NCBI GenBank assembly: GCA_024123915.1
Contig: CP099650.1
Coordinates: forward strand, 3,162,001 to 3,226,000
Length of the DNA stretch: 64,000 nucleotides
Direction: 5' to 3'
From: Oxalobacteraceae bacterium OTU3CAMAD1
GTDB lineage: Bacteria > Pseudomonadota > Gammaproteobacteria > Burkholderiales > Burkholderiaceae_D
The translations under genes and the position numbers were made by a program. The notes under the pieces were generated by a model. The model saw only the letters and a program-made list of their open reading frames with translations. It was not told the origin of the DNA and did no database searches. Below, piece by piece: positions 41,422 through 50,108 of this stretch (within the stretch, counting starts at the first letter, position 1; each line of letters opens with the position of its first letter).

Positions 41422-42576
41422 TCATTTCGTGTCGCGGAAGAGCTCCAAAGCCAGCGCGATCACCTCATCGTGCCCGACATCGGCGACAAAACTGGCATCA
41501 TGCGCGCAGCGCGTACGCAGATTCTCCTCGCCGCACACGGGACAGTGCACGCGCATGGATAAGGCCGGCCGCAGAAGATGCTGCGCCAGCGGACACGACT
41601 CGATCATATTCGTCAGCCAAAACACCCCAACCGCCGGCTTGCCCAGCGCTAGCGCCAGATGCAGCGGCCCGGTGTCGTTGGAGACGATCAGCTCCGCCCG
41701 GTCGAGCAAGCCGCACAGGCCCGCCAACGGCAGCCTGCCGGTCAGGTCGATCGGGCGGTGGCGCATATGCTGCACCAAGGCCCTGGCGGTGTCCGCCTCG
41801 GCCTCGGTGGCGCTGATCACGATCTGTGCGCCGGCATCCGCCAGCGCATCGGCCACGGCGGCAAACCCCGCCGGCGCCCAGCAGCGGCGCGGGTCGCTGG
41901 CGCCGGGATGCATGACCACCAGGCGCGCGCCCGCATGGTCGGGGAGTATCCGGTCGGCCATGGCGCGGTCGGCAGCGGTGACCTCCAGCTCCGGTGAAAC
42001 CAGACTCGGGCGCGCGCCGGCCAGCGCAGCGATCTGCAACAACTCGATGCGGCGGTTCGCCAGGCGGCTGTAGGCGATGGTGCGGTCGAGCGGGGGAGCA
42101 CCCGGCGTGGCGGCGCCGATGCTGACCGTGGCGCCGAGCGAGGCGACGAAGGCGTTCGAGTAAGTGCCGCCGCCGTACATTTGCAGCGCCAGGTCGATGC
42201 GCATGTTGCGGAGCGCCGCCACCAACTGGCGCGCGGAATCGGGAGTCGACCCGTCGGGCGGCGCGCCGATGCCCGGCAGCGCCGGCATGACGATGACGTC
42301 GCTCACGGGCCCGGGCCGCCCGTGCAGGAAACTGGCATGCCAGGGTTTGCCCAGCAGCGTGATGCGGGCAGCCGGATAGCTCGCACGCAGTCCGTGCAAT
42401 GCCGGCAGGGCGAAGACGTAGTCTCCTATCGCGTTCGGACGCAATGCGACGATGTGCCGGACATCCGGCAGCGGCGAGCCCGGCGCCATCAGTTGGGCTT
42501 GCGGCGGGGCTGGCGTTCGCGCTGAAGGCGCCGGTGTCGACATGCCGGTCTCAGCCTCGTCGCGGCCGGGGCGCAT
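41422..42576 (-). CDS. GT9-family glycosyltransferase with C-terminal cysteine cluster
   Basis: A 384-residue GT9 transferase. Typical parts are ALRPNAIGDYVFALPALHGL, VMHPGASDPRRCWAPAGFAAV and ELIVSNDTGPLHLALALGKP. The C-terminal region holds HCPVCGEENLRTRC, three Cys and one His that could bind a metal, a feature of some GT9 proteins. ATG 42576 lies directly after the stop of the GT2 gene, suggesting coupling; an ATG at 42543, with GAGG upstream, is an alternative. It is the last gene of the four-gene minus-strand unit starting at 44344. Confidence 0.88.
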   Translation of the reverse strand: MRPGRDEAETGMSTPAPSARTPAPPQAQLMAPGSPLPDVRHIVALRPNAIGDYVFALPALHGLRASYPAARITLLGKPWHASFLHGRPGPVSDVIVMPALPGIGAPPDGSTPDSARQLVAALRNMRIDLALQMYGGGTYSNAFVASLGATVSIGAATPGAPPLDRTIAYSRLANRRIELLQIAALAGARPSLVSPELEVTAADRAMADRILPDHAGARLVVMHPGASDPRRCWAPAGFAAVADALADAGAQIVISATEAEADTARALVQHMRHRPIDLTGRLPLAGLCGLLDRAELIVSNDTGPLHLALALGKPAVGVFWLTNMIESCPLAQHLLRPALSMRVHCPVCGEENLRTRCAHDASFVADVGHDEVIALALELFRDTK

Positions 42577-42577
42577 C

Positions 42578-43399
42578 TCACTGCGGCGGCGCCGGTTGCC
42601 GTAGCACATGCGGCGCGTTGCATGCACGCTGCGTGATGGTGGTCGGCAGTTCCATGTGGTAGGCGCCCGACGGGATCATCCCGCAGCCGCCGAAGCGGGC
42701 CATGACCTGTAGCTGCGCTTGCGCGTCCTCGCCGCAATGTTCGACTGGCAGCTCCGGCCAGAAGTCGAAACCGCCGGCCGCGCGCAGTTTTTCCGTGTCG
42801 TACAGCACGCAGCCGCCTATCCACGCCACCCGGTAACATCGGCTGTTGGCGCGTGTAAGGCCGAGCCGTGATTGCACATGGAACAAGTTGGCGGCGCTGT
42901 GCAAGCGATGCCGCCGCCATGCCGGTCCGTCCGGGGCGATCGTTTCCGGCGCCACCGACGACTGCCAGAATTCGATGGCTTCCTCATCAGGACGCACGTC
43001 GCCGACGTGGCTCAGGCCGTGCAACGCGCTGCCGACGAAGCCGCATTGCTGCTCGGCGATGGTTTTCAGCAGCCGCTCGATCAGGTTGCTGTCGAGCAGC
43101 ACGTCGTCATCGAGAAACAGGCAGTAGGGCGCGCGCGCCCGGGACAGCAGAAAGGCGCGCTGTTCCGCCATGCCGCGCCGTGGCAGATGGCGCGACGTGC
43201 TGACCTCGTGCCCCTGGGCAAGCAGAAAGCGCAGCGCGGCCAGTACCAAGGGTTGTTCCAGCGAACCGTCTCCGTCCGACTGGTCGGAGACGACCACCCG
43301 CAGATGCGGCGTCGTCTGTGCCGCCAGCGATATCAGCGTGGCCGTCAGCGCATGCGGACGGTTGAACGTGGGCACCAGGACATCGACCCGCCCGCTCAC
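42578..43399 (-). CDS. GT2-family glycosyltransferase
   Basis: A 273-residue GT-A transferase. It begins with [20 protein letters not shown], has the metal-binding motif [11 protein letters not shown], a [20 protein letters not shown] acceptor-side stretch and a conserved EDAQ. GTG 43399 is chosen because it overlaps the DUF4254 stop (GTGA) and has GGAGG 6 bases before it. The product probably adds a sugar to a glycan intermediate in the cytoplasm. Donor and acceptor are unknown. Confidence 0.9.
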   Translation of the reverse strand: MSGRVDVLVPTFNRPHALTATLISLAAQTTPHLRVVVSDQSDGDGSLEQPLVLAALRFLLAQGHEVSTSRHLPRRGMAEQRAFLLSRARAPYCLFLDDDVLLDSNLIERLLKTIAEQQCGFVGSALHGLSHVGDVRPDEEAIEFWQSSVAPETIAPDGPAWRRHRLHSAANLFHVQSRLGLTRANSRCYRVAWIGGCVLYDTEKLRAAGGFDFWPELPVEHCGEDAQAQLQVMARFGGCGMIPSGAYHMELPTTITQRACNAPHVLRQPAPPQ

Positions 43400-44061
43400 G
43401 GTCCGCCTCCCTGTTCGGCGGCGCGGGTTGCCGGCCTGCCGTACAGCCACGGGTTGAGCGCCGGGTCGTTGTACATCTTGAACTGGCGGTAGACCTTGAA
43501 GCGGGCGGCGCCCGAGGCCGTCTCGGCCAGCAGCCGGTCGAGGCAACCGGCCAGGTCAGCGCGTTGCGCGACAAGCCGCTCGAGCCGGGCGGCACATTCG
43601 GCCATGTGCGCCGTCCCCGCTTCGGCACGGTGCGCCTGTACGCGCATGTGGAATATTTTCAGCGCGAGTATGGACAGCCTGTCGATCATGGCGCCAGCCG
43701 TTTCACTACTCAGCCGCGCGTCGGCGTGGCCGCCGCCGGGCGGCGGGCGCGTCGACAGGGCCGACAGCCGCGCCAGCAGCGCCTCGTCGATGGCCTCGAC
43801 GGCATCGTTGCGCGACTGGTTGTGGCGGTCGATCGCGCGTTTGCTCGCCGCGATGACTTCGGCGCCGACATCGGTGCGCCGCGCGCGATCTTCCTCGGCC
43901 CACAGCCGGCGGTTGTGATGATGGTTTGCGCGGATGGCGCGCCAGACGATATCCGCCTCGTCGTGGCGGTCATCAGCGCAAGCTTGCGGGCGCAGCAGCG
44001 CCTCGTCGTGGAAGCGGACGATGACGCCGACCTCCGGCAGTGAGAACAAGCGGCCTTGCAT
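43396..44061 (-). CDS. DUF4254 family protein
   Basis: A 221-residue helical protein matching the DUF4254 pattern: [57 protein letters not shown], a CLDRLL helix and a C-terminal [20 protein letters not shown]. The family occurs within lipopolysaccharide and glycan gene clusters but has no established activity. ATG 44061 is the best-supported start by family length; the frame is open upstream into the DUF2795 gene. Translation is coupled to the GT2 gene by the GTGA overlap. Confidence 0.82.
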   Translation of the reverse strand: MQGRLFSLPEVGVIVRFHDEALLRPQACADDRHDEADIVWRAIRANHHHNRRLWAEEDRARRTDVGAEVIAASKRAIDRHNQSRNDAVEAIDEALLARLSALSTRPPPGGGHADARLSSETAGAMIDRLSILALKIFHMRVQAHRAEAGTAHMAECAARLERLVAQRADLAGCLDRLLAETASGAARFKVYRQFKMYNDPALNPWLYGRPATRAAEQGGGP

Positions 44062-44071
44062 GGGACGCCGC

Positions 44072-44344
44072 TCAGTGGTCGCGACGACGGCCGCCACTGC
44101 CGCCGCCGTCGCTATCGTCGCGCTGCTGGTCGCCACGTTCCGCATGGTCTTGCGACGGCCCTTTGAATGCCGCGCTGACATCGGCCGGTGTCTGGAACTC
44201 CTCGTCCGGGAGCTGGTCGAGCGAAGCGCAGACGCTCTCATCTGCTCCTTGCTGCCTGGCGGTCTCGATCAGCGTCTGTTTGTCCGTGGGATAGTCGACG
44301 CCTTTTAAATACTTCTGAATCTGGATTGGATTTGCGTGTGCCAT
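44072..44344 (-). CDS. DUF2795 small protein
   Basis: A 90-residue protein. It begins [19 protein letters not shown], followed by [19 protein letters not shown] and [18 protein letters not shown]. This is the DUF2795 helical fold seen in many small proteins of unknown function. The C-terminal tail is acidic and Gly/Asp-rich. ATG 44344 has GGAG 7 bases upstream. The frame is also open further upstream (from ATG 44512), but without a good ribosome site. It is the first gene of the minus-strand glycan unit and diverges from the ABC exporter across 232 bases. Confidence 0.75.
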   Translation of the reverse strand: MAHANPIQIQKYLKGVDYPTDKQTLIETARQQGADESVCASLDQLPDEEFQTPADVSAAFKGPSQDHAERGDQQRDDSDGGGSGGRRRDH

Positions 44345-44576
44345 ATGAATCTCCTGCATCCTCCGTGGACGCTGACGTGTATTCGACGCTGCCATTTCCA
44401 CCGCGTCTGTACGTATGACCGTCGGTTGGCCGTCCCGGTTCCAGATACGCGCGCCGAACTTCGCCGGATCGAGAAAATAACCTTGATCGGCGGCAGGCAC
44501 TTCTGACGTCATTGCCGGTCTAACCGAGGCGCGTGCGCACCGTGCGTGCCGGATTTGAGCCAAGGGAGCGGCAACG

Positions 44577-46445
44577 ATGAACGAAGGCAAGGAGGGCGCA
44601 CGGGACGGCGCGCGGCGAGCGGCAGAAGACCTGGGGGTGGGTAACGCCGGCCTGCGGTGGAGCGCGTGGTGGCGTCCGCTGCCGGGCGAGGCCGCGTATG
44701 ACATGTGGTGCCTGCTGCTCGGCTACCGCTGGCGCATCGTCGCGGCGCTGCTGGTGCTGGTGCTTGCCAAGGCCGCGACCGTCGCCGTGCCGTTGCTGCT
44801 CAAACGCATCATCGAGGCGCTGTCCGCTCCGGTGCAACTGGCCGCGCTGCCGCTGGCCCTGCTGGCAGGCTATGCGCTGCTGCGCTTCGCCGCCACCTTG
44901 CTCAACGAGCTACGCGACCTGCTGTTTTCGCGTGTGGCGCAAAGCACGGTGGCTTTGTACGCGCAGAAGACCTTCGTTCACCTGCATGCGCTGGGGGCGC
45001 GCTTCCATACGCGGCGCCAGATCGGCGGCTTGCTGCCGGACATAGACCGCGGCACCAGCGCCATCGCTTTCCTGCTGGGCGTCGGACTGTTCACCCTGGT
45101 GCCGACCTTGATCGAGATCGCCATGGTGCTGGCGGTCATGCTGGCGCGCTATAGCGGTTGGTTCGCCGCCACCATCGCGCTGACCTTTGTGGCCTACGGC
45201 GGCTACACGCTGTTGTTTACGGCGCGCCGCAGCACCCACCAGCGCCGCGTCAACAAGCTGGACTCGCACGCCAAGAGCCGCCTGGCCGACAGCCTGATCA
45301 ACTATGAAACCATCAAGTATTTCTGCAACGAGGCGCTGGAGGCGCGCCAGTTCGCGGCCATCATGCAGCACTGGCGCGAGGCGGTCGGCCACAACCAGCG
45401 CGCGCTGTTCATCCTGCATGTCGGGCAGAGCGCCATCATCGCCGCCGGTGTCGCCGCCGTCATGCTGCTGGCCGGCGACGCCGTCTGGCGCGGCCGCATG
45501 ACGGTGGGCGACCTGGTGCTGGTCAATGCCTACGTGTTGCAGGTTTGCCTGCCGCTGAACGCGCTCGGCTTCATCTACCGCGAGACGCGCGACGCCAGGG
45601 TCAACGTCGAGCGCCTGTTCGCGCTGCTGGGCGAGCGGCCCGAAGTGGACGAATCGGCGCCGCTGCCCGCGCTGCGGACGGCCGGCGGCGAGCTGGTGTT
45701 CGAGGGCGTCGGGTTTCACTACGAGGCCGAGCGGCCGCTGCTGAGCGATATCAGCCTGCGCATCGCGCCGGGCCGCACGCTGGCCGTGGTCGGCAGCAGC
45801 GGTTCCGGCAAGTCGACCCTGGCGCGCTTGCTGCTGCGTTTTTACGATCCCACGGCCGGCCGCATCCTGGTCGACGGCCAGGATATCCGCGCCGTCAGTC
45901 CGACCAGCCTGCGCCAGGCGATCGGCGTGGTGCCGCAGGAGACCGTGCTGTTCAACGACACCATCGCCTACAACATCGGCTACGGCCGCGTCGGCGCCGG
46001 CCCGGCGGAAGTGGAGCAGGCCGCCCGCGCCGCCCATCTGCACGATTTCATCGCCGCGCTGCCGCAGGGGTACGACACGCTGGTGGGCGAGCGCGGCGTC
46101 ATGCTGTCGGGCGGCGAGCGCCAGCGCCTGGCCATCGCCCGCATCGTGCTGAAGAATCCGCCGATGCTGATTTTCGACGAAGCCACGTCCGCGCTTGATC
46201 CAGCTTCAGAACACGCGATTCAGCTGGAACTTAACCGCCTGTCAAAAAATCGAAGCATTATGATCATCGCGCACCGGCTCTCGACGGTCGTCGGCGCCGA
46301 CGAAATCATCGTGCTGGAACACGGTCGCATCGAGGAGCGCGGCACCCATGCCGAGCTGCTCAGGCAGCAGGGCTTTTATGCGCGGCTGTGGCAGCTCCAG
46401 CAACGGGTGGAACAGGAAACGGCGCAACGTCACGTGGTGTTTTGA
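44577..46445 (+). CDS. ATM1/HMT1-type ABC exporter (permease-ATPase fusion)
   Basis: A 622-residue half-transporter. Residues about 45-340 form a six-helix membrane domain with ESIKYFxNE-like NYETIKYFCNEALEARQF, the hallmark of the ABCB7/ATM1 group. The ATPase domain has Walker A GSSGSGKST near residue 405, signature LSGGERQRLAIARI and LIFDEATSALD. ATM1-type exporters move glutathione-conjugated or metal complexes, and some bacterial relatives act in metal tolerance. Here it heads a plus-strand unit of glycan genes, which is unusual, so a role in glycan export cannot be excluded. Confidence 0.92.
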   Translation: MNEGKEGARDGARRAAEDLGVGNAGLRWSAWWRPLPGEAAYDMWCLLLGYRWRIVAALLVLVLAKAATVAVPLLLKRIIEALSAPVQLAALPLALLAGYALLRFAATLLNELRDLLFSRVAQSTVALYAQKTFVHLHALGARFHTRRQIGGLLPDIDRGTSAIAFLLGVGLFTLVPTLIEIAMVLAVMLARYSGWFAATIALTFVAYGGYTLLFTARRSTHQRRVNKLDSHAKSRLADSLINYETIKYFCNEALEARQFAAIMQHWREAVGHNQRALFILHVGQSAIIAAGVAAVMLLAGDAVWRGRMTVGDLVLVNAYVLQVCLPLNALGFIYRETRDARVNVERLFALLGERPEVDESAPLPALRTAGGELVFEGVGFHYEAERPLLSDISLRIAPGRTLAVVGSSGSGKSTLARLLLRFYDPTAGRILVDGQDIRAVSPTSLRQAIGVVPQETVLFNDTIAYNIGYGRVGAGPAEVEQAARAAHLHDFIAALPQGYDTLVGERGVMLSGGERQRLAIARIVLKNPPMLIFDEATSALDPASEHAIQLELNRLSKNRSIMIIAHRLSTVVGADEIIVLEHGRIEERGTHAELLRQQGFYARLWQLQQRVEQETAQRHVVF

Positions 46446-46457
46446 ACCGGAGGTGGA

Positions 46458-46502
46458 ATGAAACAACTGGCAATCTCGGGGGAGCGCCCATGCGTGCGCT
46501 AG
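46458..46502 (+). CDS. Possible 14-residue leader peptide overlapping a GT4 start
   Basis: ATG 46458 has GGAGGTGGA immediately upstream and encodes MKQLAISGERPCVR, then a stop at 46500-46502. It ends inside the first codons of the GT4 gene starting at 46490. It may serve to couple translation to the GT4 gene. No similarity is claimed, and it may be fortuitous. Confidence 0.35.
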   Translation: MKQLAISGERPCVR

Positions 46503-47437
46503 ACATCCTGACCTGGCATACGCACGGCAGCTATCTCTTCTATCTGAGCCAGGCGCCGCACCGCTTCCACGTGGTGTCGCGGCCCGGACGTCCGCCGGGG
46601 TATGGCGGACGTTGCGGTGATATGCCCTGGGCAGACAACGTCATCGACCTGCCGTCCGCGCAGGTGCGACGGCGCCATTTCGATTGCATCATCTACCAGG
46701 ACGATCCGCAGTACTTCCGCGACCAGTACGAGCTGCTGACACCCGAACAACGCCATCTGCCGCGTATCTACATCGAACACGACACGCCCCGTCCCCACGC
46801 GACCGATACGGTGCACCCGGTCGACGACCCCGGCCTGCTGCTGGTGCATGTGACGCCCTACAACGCGCTGATGTGGGACAGCGGACGCACGCCATGCACG
46901 GTGATCGAGCACGGCGTGAGCGTGCCGTCCGGGATCGCCTATCGCGGCGGACGCGAGCGCGGGCTGGTGGTGGTCAATCATCTGGCCCGGCGCGGACGCC
47001 GGCTCGGCGCCGACCTGTTCGCGGCCGCGCGCGCCCAGGTGCCGCTGGACCTGGTCGGCATGGGTTCCGACGAGCTGGACGGCCTCGGCGAGATCGCGCA
47101 TGGGCAACTGCCGGATTTCATGGCCGACTACCGCTGGTTCTTCCATCCGGCGCGCTACACCAGCCTCGGGCTGGCAGTGATCGAAGCCATGATGGTCGGC
47201 CTGCCGGTGGTCGGACTGGCCACGACGGAACTGCCGACCGTGATCGAGAACGGCCGCAGCGGCTTCATCGACACCCGGCCCGAGCGGCTGATCGACGCCA
47301 TGCGCGCGCTGTTGTGCGAGCCGGGTCTGGCGCGCGAACTGGGCATGCGCGGCCGCGCCATTGCGCGGGAACGCTTTCATATCGACCGTTTTGTCGCCGA
47401 CTGGAACCGCACGCTGACGCGCGTGACCGGACTTTAA
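46490..47437 (+). CDS. GT4-like glycosyltransferase (GT-B fold)
   Basis: A 315-residue transferase with a short N-terminal domain (LDILTWHTHGSYLFYLSQA) and a C-terminal donor-binding domain with RYTSLGLAVIEAMMVGLPVV and TELPTVIENGRSGFID. The E(x7)E-like site is present as glutamates in VIEAMM and TTELPT. ATG 46490 follows GGGGGAG. It is translated just after the ABC exporter gene and 15 bases before the next GT4 gene. Sugar donor is unknown. Confidence 0.87.
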   Translation: MRALDILTWHTHGSYLFYLSQAPHRFHVVSRPGRPPGYGGRCGDMPWADNVIDLPSAQVRRRHFDCIIYQDDPQYFRDQYELLTPEQRHLPRIYIEHDTPRPHATDTVHPVDDPGLLLVHVTPYNALMWDSGRTPCTVIEHGVSVPSGIAYRGGRERGLVVVNHLARRGRRLGADLFAAARAQVPLDLVGMGSDELDGLGEIAHGQLPDFMADYRWFFHPARYTSLGLAVIEAMMVGLPVVGLATTELPTVIENGRSGFIDTRPERLIDAMRALLCEPGLARELGMRGRAIARERFHIDRFVADWNRTLTRVTGL

Positions 47438-47452
47438 TCAGGAGCCTTTGCC

Positions 47453-48802
47453 ATGCTGAAAATTGCCATCATCAGTGATCACGCCTCGCCGCTGGCCGCG
47501 CCGGGAAGCATCGACAGCGGCGGCCAGAATGTCTATGTCGCGCATCTGGCCTGCCAGTTGGCCCGGCTCGGCTGCGCGGTCGACATCTTCACGCGGCGCG
47601 ACAGCCCGGGCCAGGCGCTGCTGACGCACTGGCAGCGCAATGTGCGCGTGATCCACGTGCCGGCCGGCCCCGCCGGCTTTGTCAGCAAGGAGGACATGCT
47701 GCCGCACATGGAGCAGTTCGCCCGCTTCGTGGTGGGTTTCGCGCGCGACCAGCGGCCCCGCTATGACATTGTGCACGCCAATTTCTTCATGTCCGGGCAG
47801 GTCGCGCGGGAGCTGCGGCGCGCGCTTGGCATCCCGTATGTGGTCACGTTCCACGCGCTCGGCATGGTCAGGCGCATGGCGCAGCGCGGCGCCGACGGTT
47901 TTCCCGACGAACGCGTGGCGCTCGAGCGCGCGCTGATGCGCGACGCCGACCGCGTCATCGCCGAGTGCCGGCAAGACCTGCAGGACATGGTGCGCCTGTA
48001 CGGCGCCCGGCGCGCCAACATCGACATCGTGCCGTGCGGCTTCGATCCGCTGACCTTGTGGCCGGTGCGCGAGCGCGCCCGCGCCAGGCTGGGACTGGCG
48101 GAGGACGACTTCATCGTGCTGCAACTGGGCCGCATGGTGCCGCGCAAGGGCATCGACACGGTCATCGAAGGGGTCGCCGAGCTGGCCGCGCGCCACGGCG
48201 TGCGGGCGCGCCTGCTGGTGGTCGGCGGCGCGGCGCCACCCGGCGGCGGGCACGACACCGCCGAACTGCGCTCGCTGATGGCGCTCACCGATCGGCTCGG
48301 CCTGGGGCAGCAGGTCACCTTCACGGGGCCGAAGGCGCCGGCCGAATTGCGCTACTGGTACAGCGCGGCCGACGTGTTCGTCACGACGCCCTGGTACGAG
48401 CCCTTCGGCATCACGCCGGTGGAGGCGATGGCGTGCGCCACGCCGGTCATCGGCGCGGCGGTGGGCGGCATCAAAAGCACGGTGGTCGACGGCCGCACCG
48501 GCTATCTGATCGCGCCGCGCGACCCGGTGCAGCTGGCCGCGCGGCTGCACCGGCTGTATGCCGACCCGGACCACGCGCGCAAGCTCGGCCGCGCCGGTTG
48601 GCGGCGCGCGCATCGCTACTACACCTGGCGCGGCGTCGCCCAGCGCATCCTGTCGGTCTACGAGGGCGTGGTCGCGAGGAACGCGCGCCAGGCCGCCGGC
48701 GCCGGCAAGACCGAAAGGGCCGCGCAGCTTGGACCGGTTGAGCGGCTGGAGGAGACGGCCAGCGCGCCGACACAGGAGTTTACCTTGGGAGGAACCTCGT
48801 AA
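47453..48802 (+). CDS. GT4-family glycosyltransferase (sucrose-phosphate-synthase/MshA-like)
   Basis: A 449-residue GT-B enzyme. The N-terminal domain shows SDHASPLAAPGSIDSGGQNV, the glycine-rich loop of SPS/MshA-type retaining transferases, and DIVHANFFMSGQVA. The C-terminal domain has LQLGRMVPRKGIDTVI and TTPWYEPFGITPVEAMACAT, with the EPFGITPxE donor site. A charged tail beyond about 410 is not part of the fold. Its stop overlaps the SDR start by one base. Similar proteins occur in betaproteobacterial glycan loci; the donor sugar is not predictable. Confidence 0.9.
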   Translation: MLKIAIISDHASPLAAPGSIDSGGQNVYVAHLACQLARLGCAVDIFTRRDSPGQALLTHWQRNVRVIHVPAGPAGFVSKEDMLPHMEQFARFVVGFARDQRPRYDIVHANFFMSGQVARELRRALGIPYVVTFHALGMVRRMAQRGADGFPDERVALERALMRDADRVIAECRQDLQDMVRLYGARRANIDIVPCGFDPLTLWPVRERARARLGLAEDDFIVLQLGRMVPRKGIDTVIEGVAELAARHGVRARLLVVGGAAPPGGGHDTAELRSLMALTDRLGLGQQVTFTGPKAPAELRYWYSAADVFVTTPWYEPFGITPVEAMACATPVIGAAVGGIKSTVVDGRTGYLIAPRDPVQLAARLHRLYADPDHARKLGRAGWRRAHRYYTWRGVAQRILSVYEGVVARNARQAAGAGKTERAAQLGPVERLEETASAPTQEFTLGGTS

Positions 48803-49542
48803 TGCAAAGCGATCTCGATACTAGTCTGGAGGGCAGGGTGGTGCTGGTGACAGGCGGCGCCAGCGGCCTGGGCGAGGCACTGTGCCGGTTGCTGGCGGGC
48901 GCCGGCGCGTGCGTCACGGTGGCCGATCTCGACGGCGAGAAGGCCGGCGCGCTGGCGCAGGCGCTGCGCAAGAAGGGCTTGCGCGCCGACTCCGCCGGCC
49001 TGGACGTCGGCGACGCCGGCGCGGCCGCGCGTATCGTCGGCCAAACCGTCGGCCGCTGGGGCCGGTTCGATATCTTGATCAACAACGCCGGCACGGACCG
49101 GACCTTGCCGATGACGGAGCTGGCGCCGGCCGACTGGCTGCGTGTCATCGGGACCAACCTGAACGGGCCTTTCTTCCTGGCGCGCGGCGCCGCCCTGCAC
49201 ATGATGGAGGCCGGCGGCGGGCATATCGTCAATGTCGCCTCGACCGCCGCCAAACGCGCCTGGCCCAACGCGTCGGCCTATCACGCCAGCAAGTGGGGAC
49301 TGCTCGGGCTGTCGCATGCGATGCACGCGGAATTGCGGCCGCATGGCATCAAGGTCACGGCCGTCGTCGCCGGCGGCATGCGTACGCCGTTTCTGCTGGA
49401 CCGCTTTCCCGACCTCGATCCGGAAACACTGCAAGACCCGATGAACGTTGCGCGCGCCATCAAGGCCGTGCTGCTGCTGCCGGCCGAATCGGTGGTGGCC
49501 GAACTGACGGTGCTGCCGCTGCGGGAGACGTCATGGCCGTGA
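48802..49542 (+). CDS. SDR-family oxidoreductase
   Basis: A 246-residue short-chain dehydrogenase with TGGASGLG near residue 14, an Asp after the second strand (VADLDG) suggesting NAD(H), NNAGTD, a catalytic Ser in NVASTAAK and YHASK. It sits between a GT4 gene and the GmhB-like phosphatase gene and overlaps both, so it may modify a nucleotide-linked or free sugar of the glycan. Substrate is unknown. Confidence 0.88.
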   Translation: MQSDLDTSLEGRVVLVTGGASGLGEALCRLLAGAGACVTVADLDGEKAGALAQALRKKGLRADSAGLDVGDAGAAARIVGQTVGRWGRFDILINNAGTDRTLPMTELAPADWLRVIGTNLNGPFFLARGAALHMMEAGGGHIVNVASTAAKRAWPNASAYHASKWGLLGLSHAMHAELRPHGIKVTAVVAGGMRTPFLLDRFPDLDPETLQDPMNVARAIKAVLLLPAESVVAELTVLPLRETSWP

Positions 49543-50108
49543 GCGCGGCCGGGGCGGCCATTTTTCTCGACAAGGACGGCACCTTGATCGACGACCTGCC
49601 TTACAACGTCGATCCGGCGCGGATGACCTTGGCGCCCGGCGCGGTCGCGGGGTTGCGAAGGTTGAGTTGCCTGGGTTACCGTTTGCTGGTGGTGAGCAAC
49701 CAGCCGGGAGTGGCGCAAGGCCGCTTCGACGTTGGCGCGCTGGAGCCGGTGCGGCAACGGTTGGCGCAGTTGCTGAGCGAGCAGGGGGCGCATCTGGAAG
49801 GATTTTATTACTGTCCGCACGGCCCGGACGAGGGCTGTGCTTGCCGCAAGCCGCTGCCGGGCATGTTGCTGAAGGCCGCCGCCGAGCACCAGGTCGATCT
49901 GGCCGCCTCGTGGATGATTGGCGACATCCTCGACGATGTCGAGGCCGGAGGGCGCGCGGGTTGCCGCACCATCCTGATCGACAACGGCAACGAAACCTTG
50001 TGGCTGCGCTCGGCGTTGCGCACCCCCACGTGGATCGCATCCGATCTCGATGCGGCCGCGCAGCTGATACAGGCGACCCGGGGGATGCCGTGTCTGGCGT
50101 CGCTGTGA
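49533..50108 (+). CDS. HAD-IIIA phosphatase, GmhB-like (heptose bisphosphate phosphatase)
   Basis: A 191-residue HAD-superfamily phosphatase. The catalytic motif FLDKDGTLID gives Asp13 and Asp15, SNQPGV is motif II, and a zinc-loop CPHGPDEGCACRKP matches the Cys/His set of GmhB. GmhB removes the 7-phosphate (heptose 1,7-bisphosphate) on the way to ADP-heptose. ATG 49533 overlaps the SDR stop and follows GGGAGA. With the GT9 genes it points to heptose chemistry. It could also serve a second, cluster-specific heptose pathway, since a housekeeping gmhB normally exists elsewhere. Confidence 0.9.
   Translation: MAVSAAGAAIFLDKDGTLIDDLPYNVDPARMTLAPGAVAGLRRLSCLGYRLLVVSNQPGVAQGRFDVGALEPVRQRLAQLLSEQGAHLEGFYYCPHGPDEGCACRKPLPGMLLKAAAEHQVDLAASWMIGDILDDVEAGGRAGCRTILIDNGNETLWLRSALRTPTWIASDLDAAAQLIQATRGMPCLASL

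Noticed and set aside
44345..44512. N-terminal extension of the DUF2795 protein from ATG 44512
   Set aside because: The frame is open, but the extension has no good ribosome site and the ATG at 44344 has a strong one. It is left as an alternative.
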